A DNA stretch of 64,000 nt from NCBI RefSeq assembly GCF_900109575.1, contig NZ_FOAF01000008.1:62001-126000 (forward strand), in the 5' to 3' direction. The translations under genes and the position numbers were made by a program. Source of the stretch: Olivibacter domesticus. Its GTDB lineage: Bacteria > Bacteroidota > Bacteroidia > Sphingobacteriales > Sphingobacteriaceae. This document shows positions 16,020 through 25,352 of this stretch, one piece after another. The notes under the pieces were generated by a model. It saw nothing but the letters and a program-made list of their open reading frames with translations. It was not told the DNA's origin and searched no databases. Position 1 is the stretch's first letter. Each line of letters opens with the position of its first letter.

Positions 16020-16472
16020 ATGAAAACGTTGATTATCTCTTGTTTAGCCATGCTCTGTTTTGGCTTAACAGGCTTAAAAGCGCAAAGTCTATTTGACAAG
16101 GTCGATCAAGCCCTGAATAAAGTTGATAAGGCCTCCAACACGGCCGACAAAACCAAAGGTACAAGTGATAAATTACTGGGTTTCTTCAAAAAGAAGGACG
16201 GTGGAGAAGCCGAAGCAATGACAACGATTAATATTTCCGGTATTAATTTGGTAAATCTCAAAAAATTAAATGAAACGATACAAGGCTGTAAAGATGTAGA
16301 AGATACAAAGATGAAATACAGTCCAAACGGTTCAACCATCTTGGTAGCTTATGAAGGTTCAGCGGAAGATTTGTTAGCAGCAATACAAGAATCTTCTAAA
16401 GACATTTTTACGGATGAACATATAGAGGAATTGGATGAACATTCAATTTCCATCAATCTGATAAAGAAATAA
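16020..16472 (+). CDS. Small secreted protein of unknown function
   Basis: The start ATG at 16020 gives 150 residues with a clear signal peptide (MKTLIISCLAMLCFGLTG, cleavage after LKAQ). A lysine/aspartate-rich helical segment (about 20-50) follows, predicted as amphipathic helix or coiled coil. The compact C-terminal domain has alternating strands and helices (TTINISGINLVNL ... STILVAYEGSAEDLLAAIQ ... HSISINLIKK), compatible with a ferredoxin-like beta-alpha-beta fold. I do not recognise the family. It is convergent with the gene at 16487, 14 bases apart. The protein is probably periplasmic. Confidence 0.65.
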   Translation: MKTLIISCLAMLCFGLTGLKAQSLFDKVDQALNKVDKASNTADKTKGTSDKLLGFFKKKDGGEAEAMTTINISGINLVNLKKLNETIQGCKDVEDTKMKYSPNGSTILVAYEGSAEDLLAAIQESSKDIFTDEHIEELDEHSISINLIKK

Positions 16473-16486
16473 AAAAATGGTTAGGC

Positions 16487-17740
16487 TCAATAATGGATGG
16501 TGAAAACTAGAGATCGGTTCTTAGAATCGGTCTCTTTTTGTTTTGCAGGCTCGCTGTCGGTTTTATAACGGTAATCTAGCTGAATACCATCCATATCATC
16601 CAAACGCGCTATAATTCCCCAGCCATAAAAGTAATTGGCTAGGGCAATCATAATTTCGTTGTCACCTTCTTTTAATGGTAATTTGATTGTCGCGTTTTCA
16701 ATTGTGCACCTCCCTCGGAACTCTTTTTGACTGGGTGTACCAAAATAGTTCTTATCTACATAAAGGATTTGTCCGTTAATAAATACCCATACTTCATCGT
16801 TAAAGCCTAAGTGTAATATCTTTTCCCGAGATTTATCTGACCGTATGTTTGTTTTAATCCAAGCCAATCTACGGGCATCATTCTCTACGCCGCCGTACTT
16901 CCTGCTTAGGTTAATAATTCCTCGGTTCTCTGCCATGATTGGCGACCAGGTGGTGGTGCTATCAGGTAAATCGGAATGCACGAGTTTTCCATACATGCTT
17001 GGCAGTGGTATAATGATCTCCCGTCCAAAAGGAAAGGCTATTAATGGACTCACCATCCAATTTCTTAAGTAACGTGTATCATTATAAGTAGAACTATATC
17101 CGGCATCCGAACTTAGGCCTTCGGTGGCATTCGGTTTGATGATGAAATTGGCATAGATAACATTCCCACTCAAGGAAATAGTGCCCGATTTACGCCAACT
17201 TTCCAATTCGGGCACAATAAGAGCTGGTTTTGACATATCATTCACGTAAGCTTTCATTTGCTTGCCAGAAATAACTAGTTTGACATGGTTCCATCCTTCA
17301 CTATAAATGCTGGCTCCTGTTTGATATTCGTCTGTTAAGTCCCACATGCTGACCCCATCAATAACGGCTGCATATTGCAATGTTGTTCTGCTCACTGGAC
17401 TTACTGGTCCAAAGGAACGGATGTAAAAATTTTCTCCATTTTTGCGGTCTTCAGATATTCGGAAATTAATGCCTGGGAATCCCACACCATTAAGTTCTAC
17501 ATCAAATTCAATGGTGCCATTTGTAAAAATCTGATCTTTGAGAAATAGCTGGTAGCCCCGCGCATTTTTAGATTTCGATGCTTTCACATTTCGATGGTTG
17601 GTAAATATAACAGCTGCGGTATCATATTCCCAATAAGTTGGTTCCATTGGAATCTTTATTTCCTTTAAAGCGTCTTTATTTTGGGCAAATAATTGAGCGG
17701 TCATTAATAGGAAAAGAAAAAATAATGAAATGGATTTCAT
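16487..17740 (-). CDS. Secreted jelly-roll (LamG/3-keto-disaccharide hydrolase-like) protein
   Basis: The best start is the ATG at 17740, which directly precedes a signal peptide (MKSISLFFLFLLMTAQLFAQ); longer frames upstream lack one. The mature protein of about 397 residues opens with a concanavalin A-like domain (GTIEFDVELNGVGFPGINFR, WNHVKLVISGKQMKAYVND, GTISLSGNVIYANF), as in LamG or DUF1080/3-keto-disaccharide hydrolase proteins. A second beta-domain resembles a galactose-binding-like fold (VWVFINGQILYVDKNYF, GDNEIMIALANYFYGWGII). I cannot point to catalytic residues, so it may bind carbohydrate rather than hydrolyse it. No neighbouring glycan genes help. Confidence 0.68.
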   Translation of the reverse strand: MKSISLFFLFLLMTAQLFAQNKDALKEIKIPMEPTYWEYDTAAVIFTNHRNVKASKSKNARGYQLFLKDQIFTNGTIEFDVELNGVGFPGINFRISEDRKNGENFYIRSFGPVSPVSRTTLQYAAVIDGVSMWDLTDEYQTGASIYSEGWNHVKLVISGKQMKAYVNDMSKPALIVPELESWRKSGTISLSGNVIYANFIIKPNATEGLSSDAGYSSTYNDTRYLRNWMVSPLIAFPFGREIIIPLPSMYGKLVHSDLPDSTTTWSPIMAENRGIINLSRKYGGVENDARRLAWIKTNIRSDKSREKILHLGFNDEVWVFINGQILYVDKNYFGTPSQKEFRGRCTIENATIKLPLKEGDNEIMIALANYFYGWGIIARLDDMDGIQLDYRYKTDSEPAKQKETDSKNRSLVFTIHY

Positions 17741-17963
17741 GGCGAGCTTATTTTTAAATGAATTTCCAGTCAAATATATCATCTGGCTATTTGCCATGTA
17801 GTTTAAATCCTGTTCAAATCTGTTCAATATTGTTCACTACAGGTTTTATGCTCACCTTTTATTTAATCTTAGGTGTTTACCATCATTCATTTATAGCATG
17901 TTAATTCAAATACTTTATATTAGTATATTTATTGGAGATTATAATTGATAGTAAGTTTAGTAC

Positions 17964-18707
17964 ATGTTTAGACATACAGGGCAGAAAAGAAGTTATAAGC
18001 AAAACTTACGGCTAGCTGTTTTATTGTGTTTAACAGCAGGGATGGTTAATGCGGCGGGTCTTCTCTCCTTTTCAGTGCTCACCACCAATGTCACTGGTCA
18101 CGCAGCCTTATTGGCGCAAACATTGGCGTCAGGAGAGATACGTGCAGCTCGTATGGTTGCTTTATGGCTATTACTTTTTTTGGCAGGAGCATTTTTTTCA
18201 GGTTTTTGTATCCACAAAATTGGAAGGAATAAAAGATATGTCTATACTGTTCCCATAATTGTTGAAATAATCCTGCTGGTTGCCGTAGCTTCCCTGGGAG
18301 ATATTTTCGATGGTTCTATTATAAAAACAGAGTATTTTGCAGGAAGTTTGCTTTTTGCAATGGGGTTACAGAATGCCTTGGTATCAGCCATTTCGGGCTC
18401 AGTAGTAAGAACAACCCACCTTACAGGAATGTTCACCGACCTAGGCATTGATTTGTCGCTCATTATTTCTTCAAGTGGAAAAGATAGCGCGGGCATCAAA
18501 AAAAGGATTGCTCTTCGATTCGTTATTATATCTTTTTTTCTAGCCGGTGGTATTCTTGGTGGTTTTGCATTTTTAAAACTGCGTTACTATACGTTTTTTA
18601 TTCCGGCAGGTGTTCTTATGTTCGCTATGTTTTATGATGCTTTTCGGATCAGATTCCGTAGAACTATTTATAAAATTGTTAATCGAAGACCGGTTAAGAC
18701 AGTATAA
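17964..18707 (+). CDS. YoaK/DUF1275 family membrane protein
   Basis: The 247-residue polytopic protein matches the DUF1275 (YoaK) family: NAAGLLSFSVLTTNVTGHAA in the first helices, ALWLLLFLAGAFFSGFCIH, and FAMGLQNALVSAISGSVVRT with THLTGMFTDLGIDLS, the strongest conserved block of the family. About six membrane segments are visible. The molecular function of the family is unknown. It is convergent with the Crp/Fnr gene (20-base gap) and has no operon partner. Confidence 0.9.
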   Translation: MFRHTGQKRSYKQNLRLAVLLCLTAGMVNAAGLLSFSVLTTNVTGHAALLAQTLASGEIRAARMVALWLLLFLAGAFFSGFCIHKIGRNKRYVYTVPIIVEIILLVAVASLGDIFDGSIIKTEYFAGSLLFAMGLQNALVSAISGSVVRTTHLTGMFTDLGIDLSLIISSSGKDSAGIKKRIALRFVIISFFLAGGILGGFAFLKLRYYTFFIPAGVLMFAMFYDAFRIRFRRTIYKIVNRRPVKTV

Positions 18708-18727
18708 ATTTTTCAACAAGGGGGGAA

Positions 18728-19432
18728 CTATTTATAATTTGTTCTTTTTACAAGCAGTTTAATGTCTTTTATACTGATGTTCCTTCCATGAGTTTCTAGA
18801 ATATGCTCCGATTTGAATTCTTTCAATATGCGGACAACATTTTCTTGGGCAATGCCTGCTATATTAGCTAGATCGCTTCTTGAAATATTAATCGCAACTT
18901 CTTGTTGAAGCCCCTCTTCTTTGAATTTTTCACGTAATACAATGAGTGCAATAGCAAGTCGTTCGGCTGCTGTTCGGTGCGCAAGAACAGAAATGGAATT
19001 GGATAGCACGGTGAATTCATGGCTCATGGCTTTCAGTAACCGTTGAGCAAGAAGGGGTGAGCGATGTAGAACCTCCATAAAATCCTCTTTAGGTATAAAA
19101 CTGATTGTGCAGTTTTCTAGCGCCGCCGCTGAATCGGAATAACGTTCTTCAGATAAAATAGCATGATATCCAATGAGCTCACCCTGATTTGCTATATAAA
19201 TTACCTGTTCTTTTCCATCTTGATCAACCTTGTATTTTTTTATTCTTCCCTTTGTGATAAGAAAAATACCAGAAGGCACCGAGCCTTCCCTAAAAATAAC
19301 ATCGCCTCGTTGATACCGTTCATTACTTCGATTGCTTATTAAATAACTATAGTCCTCATCAGATAGCACATTAAGAATTGATCTAGTGCTAAAATTCCAC
19401 CTATCTATTGGAAATAATTCTGAAAGACTCAT
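18728..19432 (-). CDS. Crp/Fnr family transcriptional regulator
   Basis: A 234-residue regulator with an N-terminal cyclic-nucleotide-binding-type beta-roll (RYQRGDVIFREGSVPSGIFLI, QGELIGYHAIL) and a C-terminal winged helix (about 165-225, INISRSDLANIAGIAQENVVRILKEF). The roll lacks the RxS-type cAMP-binding pair, and there are no Fnr-type N-terminal cysteines. The effector is therefore unknown, as for most Bacteroidota members. It is monocistronic, convergent with DUF1275. Target genes cannot be named from this window. Confidence 0.88.
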   Translation of the reverse strand: MSLSELFPIDRWNFSTRSILNVLSDEDYSYLISNRSNERYQRGDVIFREGSVPSGIFLITKGRIKKYKVDQDGKEQVIYIANQGELIGYHAILSEERYSDSAAALENCTISFIPKEDFMEVLHRSPLLAQRLLKAMSHEFTVLSNSISVLAHRTAAERLAIALIVLREKFKEEGLQQEVAINISRSDLANIAGIAQENVVRILKEFKSEHILETHGRNISIKDIKLLVKRTNYK

Positions 19433-19628
19433 ACCACAAATTTAAAAAAATGCAGTTGATATGCAATGTTAGGTCTGATGCCTGCCTTTGGTATCTATTC
19501 AAAAGGTTTTTAATAATTGATTTTTATCAGTTTTTTTTATGATGTTTTTCGGTGCTGAAAGTAGTCTGTTAAACTATCTTTGCATATGCCAAAATGTAAA
19601 GTTCAACATCTTTTATTGGTTCTTCTAT

Positions 19629-19760
19629 ATGGCTAAACGAGAGACATCTAATAGCGATTATTCCTTTTGGACTAAGTATAAGAAATTTGCTGCCAACGAA
19701 ATTCTTTTATATGTCATCATGATTGTTGGTATTTTACTTGGTATCTTGATTTTCAGTTGA
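19629..19760 (+). CDS. Small single-pass membrane protein, 43 aa
   Basis: Starting at the ATG at 19629 gives MAKRETSNSDYSFWTKYKKF followed by a hydrophobic helix (LLYVIMIVGILLGILIF) and an immediate stop: a tail-anchored or single-pass peptide with a positively charged, cytosolic N-terminus. Upstream in-frame codons to 19539 are low-complexity and contain poor candidates, so the short form is preferred. It lies 100 bases before the methyltransferase gene on the same strand. I do not recognise a family. Confidence 0.55.
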   Translation: MAKRETSNSDYSFWTKYKKFAANEILLYVIMIVGILLGILIFS

Positions 19761-19860
19761 ACAAATAGATTTTAAGGTTCTTTGATTTTTTATGGAAGTC
19801 GTGTATTTTTTGTTTAGGAGATAGAATGATAGACCAAACGAGTGAACTTATTTAATTTTT

Positions 19861-20457
19861 ATGCCTCTTACTTTTTTATCCGCAGATTATTACATAGACG
19901 ACAAGACGTTTGATAGTATTTTTCCAGCGCACATACAAAACCTTTCGAGCGTGCACTGGACCCCTTTGGCTGTTGCAAAGATAGCGGCAGGATTTTTAGC
20001 ATCTTTTGAAGGCGCTAAGATTGTAGATGTCGGCAGTGGAATTGGTAAATTTTGTCTAGCAGGGGCTAATTATTATGCACACGCTGAGTTTTATGGGATA
20101 GAACAACGAAAAGACCTAGTGGAATACGCAGCGATCGCGAAAGAAAAATGTAGTGTAGAAAATGCCCATTTTATTCATGCGAATCTCATGCATCAATCTC
20201 TTGAAAACTACGATAATATCTACTTTTATAATTCGTTTTGTGAAAATTTAAGAAGTTCTGCCAGCATTGATAATACTATTGAGCTTTCTCCTGAGTTATA
20301 TATTTTATATACTACACATTTACGAAAGCTTCTTAGTGATAAGCCAAAAGGTACGCGCTTGGTTACATTTCATAGCTTAAACGCGGAAGTACCTTCGAGT
20401 TACGAGATGGTAGCCACTTATATGGGGAGAAGGTTAAAAATGTGGATAAAGAAATAA
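19861..20457 (+). CDS. Class I SAM-dependent methyltransferase
   Basis: The 198-residue protein has a Rossmann-fold methyltransferase core. Motif I is GAKIVDVGSGIGKFCLAGA (about 54-72), the acidic residue closing strand 2 lies in FYGIEQRKDLVEYA, and NAHFIHANLM resembles motif II/III. The C-terminal part (YTTHLRKLLSDKPKGTRLVT) is short. The substrate cannot be deduced; the ENLRS stretch after motif IV has no NPPY-like pair, so DNA amino-methylation is unlikely. A small or protein substrate is the best guess. It is a single gene between the 43-residue membrane protein and the PhnA-like gene. Confidence 0.8.
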   Translation: MPLTFLSADYYIDDKTFDSIFPAHIQNLSSVHWTPLAVAKIAAGFLASFEGAKIVDVGSGIGKFCLAGANYYAHAEFYGIEQRKDLVEYAAIAKEKCSVENAHFIHANLMHQSLENYDNIYFYNSFCENLRSSASIDNTIELSPELYILYTTHLRKLLSDKPKGTRLVTFHSLNAEVPSSYEMVATYMGRRLKMWIKK

Positions 20458-20607
20458 ATCATTCTAAGTGATAATGTGGTCTTTTTATGGATTTGTTTGA
20501 AAAAATAATCAAAAATACACCTGCGTCGAGTAAACGCTCGTTATGGTCACGAAATACAAAAAGTACTATTTTTGTCAGCCCTTTACCGCAAATAAATAAT
20601 AATAAAA

Positions 20608-21186
20608 ATGGAAGAAAAATTAAGAGATAGAAGTGGGAATAAATGCGAGTTATGCAAGTCGGATACTAATCTGACGGTCTATACAGTGCCTCCAACAACA
20701 GGTAATTATAGTGATAGCGACATTTTAATATGTGATCGTTGCTTAGCGCAGGTTGACAAGAAAGTAGAACTGGAAAATAACTATTGGCATTTTCTTTCAG
20801 AGATCATGTGGAGTGAAATTCCAGCTATCCAGGTACTTTCTTGGCGTATGCTTAATCGCTTACAACAAGAAAGCTGGGCGGCTGATAATTTGGATATGTT
20901 GTATCTGGATGAACAAACATTGGAATGGGCTAAAGCTACGGGAGATCATGAAAATAGTGCGGCAGTAGTGTTGCATAAAGACAGTAACGGTAACCTGCTT
21001 CAAAATGGCGATTCGGTGGTGTTAATTAAATCGCTCGATGTAAAAGGAAGCTCGCTGAATGCGAAATTGGGTACGGTTGTTAAAAATATTAAGTTGGTGG
21101 AAGATAATGCGGAACAGATTGAAGGCAGAGTAGAAGGTCAATTGATCGTTATACTTACAAAATATTTAAGAAAGCAGCATAACTAA
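20608..21186 (+). CDS. PhnA-like (YjdM family) zinc-ribbon protein
   Basis: The 192-residue protein starts with a zinc ribbon (CELCKSD near residue 13 and CDRC near 43) and ends with the PhnA SH3-like domain (VVLHKDSNGNLLQNGDSVVL, DVKGSSLNAKLGTVVKNIKL, VEGQLIVILTKYLRK). The family was named after the E. coli phn region but is not a phosphonatase; its function remains unclear. Between the two domains is a helical segment (NNYWHFLSEIMWSEIPAIQV) typical of the longer Bacteroidota form. A strong bidirectional terminator follows at 21296. Confidence 0.9.
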   Translation: MEEKLRDRSGNKCELCKSDTNLTVYTVPPTTGNYSDSDILICDRCLAQVDKKVELENNYWHFLSEIMWSEIPAIQVLSWRMLNRLQQESWAADNLDMLYLDEQTLEWAKATGDHENSAAVVLHKDSNGNLLQNGDSVVLIKSLDVKGSSLNAKLGTVVKNIKLVEDNAEQIEGRVEGQLIVILTKYLRKQHN

Positions 21187-21295
21187 ATAACAGGTCTTAA
21201 TTTAAAATGATAGCCAACTGTTATAACATAGGTTAATTTTAAAAGAATTCAAAAAAAGGTAATTTGGGTGTTTACGACATTTACTCCATTATACA

Positions 21296-21330
21296 AATAA
21301 AGGCCTTACTGGTGAATGAAGGCCTTTATT
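21296..21330. terminator. Bidirectional terminator
   Basis: AATAAAGGCCTT (21296-21307) and AAGGCCTTTATT (21319-21330) form a perfect 12-bp stem with an 11-base loop. It sits between the convergent PhnA-like and S41 peptidase genes and can serve both. Confidence 0.85.
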
Positions 21331-21387
21331 AACTAATATTGAAAGATGACTCAAACCTTTATAAGTTAACAGCCAGCTTAGTAAAGC

Positions 21388-22560
21388 TTACTGTGTGAGC
21401 TTTAAAGCAGCCTCCAATTGTGGGTCAGTGCCCACTTCTAAAGCTGCTTCATCATATTTCACTTCAATGTCGGGAGGAAAGCCAATACCCTCATATATTT
21501 TTCCATCTCTGTATTTAAACATCAGGGATGACGTATAGGTCTGATTTATAAAGCCGGTAGAAAACTGACCTCCATTGTAAAATTTATTAGCAGTTAAAGG
21601 CCCATTACCTCCCCAGGTACGCTCTCCTACGAAATGCCCGTTGGGTAAAGATTTTACCGCCATGGTCGTTATTTCGGACATGCTTACAGACCAGGCATCA
21701 GCAAGCATAACAATAGGTGCCGTGATATTACGTGCGCTGTCTTGAGGTGTTACAAAAGCCGGTGTCCAAGGCGAATAATCGAGACGGCCATTACCTTGCT
21801 TCGAACGCGTAAAACCAAAATCTAAACGTTTATCGATCATTCTTCCTAATAGAAAATTCAGATCAGCTAAGGCACCACCCCCATTGCCACGCACATCCAA
21901 GATAATTCCTTTTATATCTGGGGTATTGTTAATCATGTCGAAGAAATACTGTTCCACTGTTTTTACAGCATTATCGCCGTCTGCCTCGTATAAACTTTTT
22001 AAATTAAAACTATTAAAATAAAAATATAAAGTGTGTTGATCAATAGTTCCTGCGACGGCTACATATTGGCTATTGCCAACATTAACGAAGCCTCTTTTCC
22101 AACCTTCATCAAGGTAATTATCGGGTAATGTATAATAAAAATGAAGAACACTTATTGGGTCATGGTAATCTGGTTTAGCTAATTTACGTTGATAAGCGGG
22201 ATTAATGCTACTTGAGTCGGCCAGCCAAGAGTCATTGAAGGAAAGATCATAATGCGAGTCTATTAACCCTGAGGTCATTTCCTTGAAATAGGTATAACCC
22301 GTTCGTACATCAATAGAATCTGCAAGGTTGAGCTTCGCAAAAAGTGGTTTATATTGTTTGTAAACACGGTCCCAATTGGTAGTGTCGATATCCCAAAAAA
22401 CATAATTATTGTTCATACCATTCCAGTAGGCATCGAAAACTTCACTAAAGTTGCCTTCTACGTAATCTTCCGGCCTGTTGATCTCCGGGATTTCTTTACG
22501 ACAGGAAGTCATTATAAAGAATACAAATAGGACTAAAATATATTTATTGAATTGATTCAT
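21388..22560 (-). CDS. S41 family (tricorn/IRBP-type) peptidase lipoprotein
   Basis: A 390-residue lipoprotein (FFIMTSCRKE, Cys20). The N-terminal region has the FDAYWNGMNNNYVFWDID and GLIDSHYDL (His103) segments of tricorn/IRBP-like S41 proteins. The core has ILDVRGNGGG (220-229) and WSVSMSEI with nucleophile Ser293. Where Prc-type enzymes have their Lys 25 residues later, this protein has Gly318 (GERTWGGNG), so a Ser-His-Glu arrangement as in tricorn is more likely. It follows the outer membrane barrel gene by 18 bases, so the two are probably one operon. The substrate is unknown. Confidence 0.85.
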   Translation of the reverse strand: MNQFNKYILVLFVFFIMTSCRKEIPEINRPEDYVEGNFSEVFDAYWNGMNNNYVFWDIDTTNWDRVYKQYKPLFAKLNLADSIDVRTGYTYFKEMTSGLIDSHYDLSFNDSWLADSSSINPAYQRKLAKPDYHDPISVLHFYYTLPDNYLDEGWKRGFVNVGNSQYVAVAGTIDQHTLYFYFNSFNLKSLYEADGDNAVKTVEQYFFDMINNTPDIKGIILDVRGNGGGALADLNFLLGRMIDKRLDFGFTRSKQGNGRLDYSPWTPAFVTPQDSARNITAPIVMLADAWSVSMSEITTMAVKSLPNGHFVGERTWGGNGPLTANKFYNGGQFSTGFINQTYTSSLMFKYRDGKIYEGIGFPPDIEVKYDEAALEVGTDPQLEAALKLTQ

Positions 22561-22578
22561 CTTGTGTTTATTAAATTT

Positions 22579-23349
22579 TCAATCTTTAATGAGTGTTTGT
22601 GTCTCCTGTTTACGGAAAATATTCTTTATGTTAAACAGGCAACCAATACGTACACCGTAGGTGTCATTATAACGCGGTATCTGATTAATCATGTAATTCT
22701 TCTGTTGATCGGATAAGCTATAATAATACCGTCCTTCCACAAAAAGTCTATATTTATTAAGGATAGCGTACTCTATTCCGATGCCTGCCATTAGACCTAA
22801 CTCTAAACGGCGATCGCGGCGGCTATCGAAAGTGTATTTTTCATTATAATGATGCGGCTGATTTAGCTGGAAATATTCATCGATATCCTGGTCGTCTGGT
22901 ATTTCAGGGCCATTATCAAATACATTAGCCACTGCTCCTTTAACCTTGCCAGATGCCCAGTAGGCTCCATATCCACCAATATTCAAAAAACCTCTTAATT
23001 GCTTCCCCCCAAAGGAGAAATGAGCCATAAGGGGTAGCTGGATATAACTGTTGGTGTTTTTTTGGTAAACACCTTCAAAAAAGTGACTGCGGTTCTGCTC
23101 ATAATTTTTTTGAATGTAGGAGGGTTCCGCCTGTATAGCCAGCCACTCATTAAAGTGGTATTGTATAGGAACACCTAGCTCAAAACCACTCACGGCATCG
23201 TATTTTGTAAATGCACGGTACCCTGTGCTCGTATACAGATAATTTTTGTTATATCCTCCTGAAATACCTACTTCGAGTTGGGCTTGTGTTTTCAGGGCAA
23301 TAAAATTACAACAAAATAGTATCGCAAAAGTAAATAGTTTACAATTCAT
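22579..23349 (-). CDS. PorT-like outer membrane beta-barrel protein
   Basis: A signal peptide (FAILFCCNFIALKTQAQ) precedes a 235-residue barrel. Alternating strands such as LEVGISGGYNKNYLY, YDAVSGFELGVPIQYHFNEWLA, SYIQLPLMAHFSFGG, LRGFLNIGGYGAYWASG and LELGLMAGIGIEYAILNKYRLFVEGRY (in separate stretches) are typical of the small outer membrane barrel (OMP_b-brl_2/PorT) family. An acidic insertion (PEIPDDQDIDEYF) probably forms a surface loop. It is the first gene of a pair with the S41 lipoprotein. Function unknown; no transport motif is visible. Confidence 0.82.
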   Translation of the reverse strand: MNCKLFTFAILFCCNFIALKTQAQLEVGISGGYNKNYLYTSTGYRAFTKYDAVSGFELGVPIQYHFNEWLAIQAEPSYIQKNYEQNRSHFFEGVYQKNTNSYIQLPLMAHFSFGGKQLRGFLNIGGYGAYWASGKVKGAVANVFDNGPEIPDDQDIDEYFQLNQPHHYNEKYTFDSRRDRRLELGLMAGIGIEYAILNKYRLFVEGRYYYSLSDQQKNYMINQIPRYNDTYGVRIGCLFNIKNIFRKQETQTLIKD

Positions 23350-23795
23350 AGTATAATAAATTCATAATATAATAATTAAAAATAAAGCCTATTAAGCCAG
23401 TTGATGCTAGGTTTTTGCGGTTTTATGGTTAGTGTGCGCTAATTTAGATATTTTTACGCTTAATTAAAGAGATAATTTAAGATTGTCTTGTAATATGATT
23501 TGAAATATGGCAAAACATTAAAAATGACTATCCAGGTTCGGAATTTTGCTCGATCTTTCCTAAATCAAACACTCCTAAATTGAATAGTTTCATAATAATC
23601 AAGGTACATACAGGTTGAAATAGCTGAAAAAAAGGTGTGGAGAAATAAAAAATGAAATTTGAAAAACAAAACATCTATAATCACGTTTAAGATGATAGGT
23701 TTAGGTTGATTTATAGACAAGGGCTCTCGCTTCCTCATAAACGGGGCCCTTGTTTTTTAAATATGGTCATGCTATGATTGACGTTGCGCCACTTT
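23350..23795. other. 446-bp gap with an orphan plus-strand terminator
   Basis: Flanked by two minus-strand genes, the stretch has no recognisable CDS beyond a 12-codon frame near 23652. It contains a terminator pointing along the plus strand (see 23717-23758), implying a plus-strand transcript of unknown start. The promoter of the barrel/S41 pair must lie in the first part. Confidence 0.45.
23717..23758 (+). terminator. Plus-strand terminator without an annotated upstream gene
   Basis: ACAAGGGC (23717-23724) pairs with GCCCTTGT (23746-23753), followed by a run of T. The T run exists only on the plus strand; the neighbouring genes are on minus. Confidence 0.65.
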
Positions 23796-25136
23796 TTATA
23801 AAATTTTGTCTGAAAGGAACATAGCAGCAACAGAGAAATAAATAATAAGCCCCGTTACATCTACCAAGGTCGCTACAAATGGTGCAGAGGCAGTGGCTGG
23901 GTCGAGACCAGCTCTTCGCAAAAGAAATGGGATCAAAGAACCGGATAGAGATCCCCATAGAACAATGAAAATAAGTGAGATGGAAACGCTTAAAGCAACC
24001 CATATCCAATAAATGCCATAGTCATATAAGCCGGTTTGCTGCCAGATAAAAATTCTTAAAAAACCAATGGTGCCTAATATTAAACCCAAAAAGAAACCTG
24101 ATAAAATTTCTTTACGCATTACATACCACCAATCTTTTAATTTTAATTCACCCAAGGCCATTGCTCGAATAATCAAAGAGGCCGCTTGGGATCCCGAATT
24201 TCCACCACTTGATATTATTAACGGCACAAACAATGCTAATACAACAGCTTTCTCTATTTCAGCATCAAAATAACCCATGGCAGAAGCCGTGAACATCTCT
24301 CCGATAAAGAGAATAATTAACCATCCCGCCCTTTTTCTAACAAGCTCAACCAACGATGTTTTGGTGTAGGAGAGGTCAAGCCCTTCCACACCACCGAACT
24401 TTTGGATGTCCTCTGTATCCCGTTCTTTCATCTTATTCAGAATATCATCCGCCGTTACAATACCTACCAGAACACCTTTTTCCGTTGTGATAGGTAATGC
24501 TGCACGGTCATATTTTTCAAAGATATCCAATGCTGTTTCAATAGGCGTTGTGGTAGTGATGGAGATAAAGTTTTCATCCATCAGTTTTAACATGGTATCC
24601 TCGTGATCTGCCATTAGCAATTGACCAATCCGCAGGTCATCAATCAGTTTATTATGCTTGTCTACAATATAAATATAATTGAGTGTTTCCGCTTTTTTGC
24701 CAAATTTCTTGATATGCGTAAAGACTTGTTTAACAGTCCAATCGCTTTTGGCCTGTACATAATTAGGTGTCATCAACCGAGCAATACAGTCAATGGGATA
24801 CCCGATCAAACTGAGTGCTATTTCTTTTTCCTCCTCATTTAAAAGATTTATACTTCGCTTTATGAGGTCGTCGGGAAAGTTTTCAAAAAGTAAGGTTCGA
24901 TCGTCAGGTTTGATGTTGTTTAAAACCTCCGATAAATCTCTATCTCCTAAACTTTTAATAATCTCTTTTTGAGTATTGATGTCTAAATAAGAAAAGACCT
25001 CCACTTTTTCTTCGCCATTTAACATGATAAAGGCGATGTTCCTTTCTCTTACATCAACTAAGCTTAGTTGCTCTGCAATATCAGCAGGATGGGTATCTTG
25101 AAAGTTCATTGTTTCTTTGCTTATGCTATCCTTCAA
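23796..25136 (-). CDS. mgtE: Magnesium transporter MgtE
   Basis: The 446-residue protein has the full MgtE plan: an N domain of short helical repeats (about 15-120), paired CBS domains (about 125-235, LMTPNYVQAKSDWTVKQVF and FISITTTTPIETALDIF) and a five-helix membrane domain (about 270-446) with the family signature PLIISSGGNSGSQAASLIIR, LSGSLIPFLLRRAGLDPATA and a final VDVTGLIIYF. It passes Mg2+ through the inner membrane, gated by Mg2+ bound to the cytosolic domains. A second ATG nine codons in (25109) is an alternative start. I saw no M-box-like leader; only a small hairpin (ATACT/AGTAT) lies upstream. Confidence 0.94.
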   Translation of the reverse strand: MKDSISKETMNFQDTHPADIAEQLSLVDVRERNIAFIMLNGEEKVEVFSYLDINTQKEIIKSLGDRDLSEVLNNIKPDDRTLLFENFPDDLIKRSINLLNEEEKEIALSLIGYPIDCIARLMTPNYVQAKSDWTVKQVFTHIKKFGKKAETLNYIYIVDKHNKLIDDLRIGQLLMADHEDTMLKLMDENFISITTTTPIETALDIFEKYDRAALPITTEKGVLVGIVTADDILNKMKERDTEDIQKFGGVEGLDLSYTKTSLVELVRKRAGWLIILFIGEMFTASAMGYFDAEIEKAVVLALFVPLIISSGGNSGSQAASLIIRAMALGELKLKDWWYVMRKEILSGFFLGLILGTIGFLRIFIWQQTGLYDYGIYWIWVALSVSISLIFIVLWGSLSGSLIPFLLRRAGLDPATASAPFVATLVDVTGLIIYFSVAAMFLSDKIL

Positions 25137-25352
25137 CTAATTGCATAGCTTCAAAGAACAAAGACTATACTCCTTAGTATGAAAGTCGGCTTGTTGTATA
25201 ATCTGGACCTGTATCCATTTATATGTGTTTTATATGGTGTAAAGGTAAAGTAATAACTTGTAAAATACTGTTAGAAAAATTTTGGAAAAAGATTAGATTT
25301 TTATTAGAAAATTTCTGCACCAAACTGCCCGACAAGAAAGTCTAAAAGAGAA

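Noticed and set aside
25137-25260. Magnesium riboswitch before mgtE
   Set aside because: Only one 5-bp hairpin was visible and no M-box consensus.
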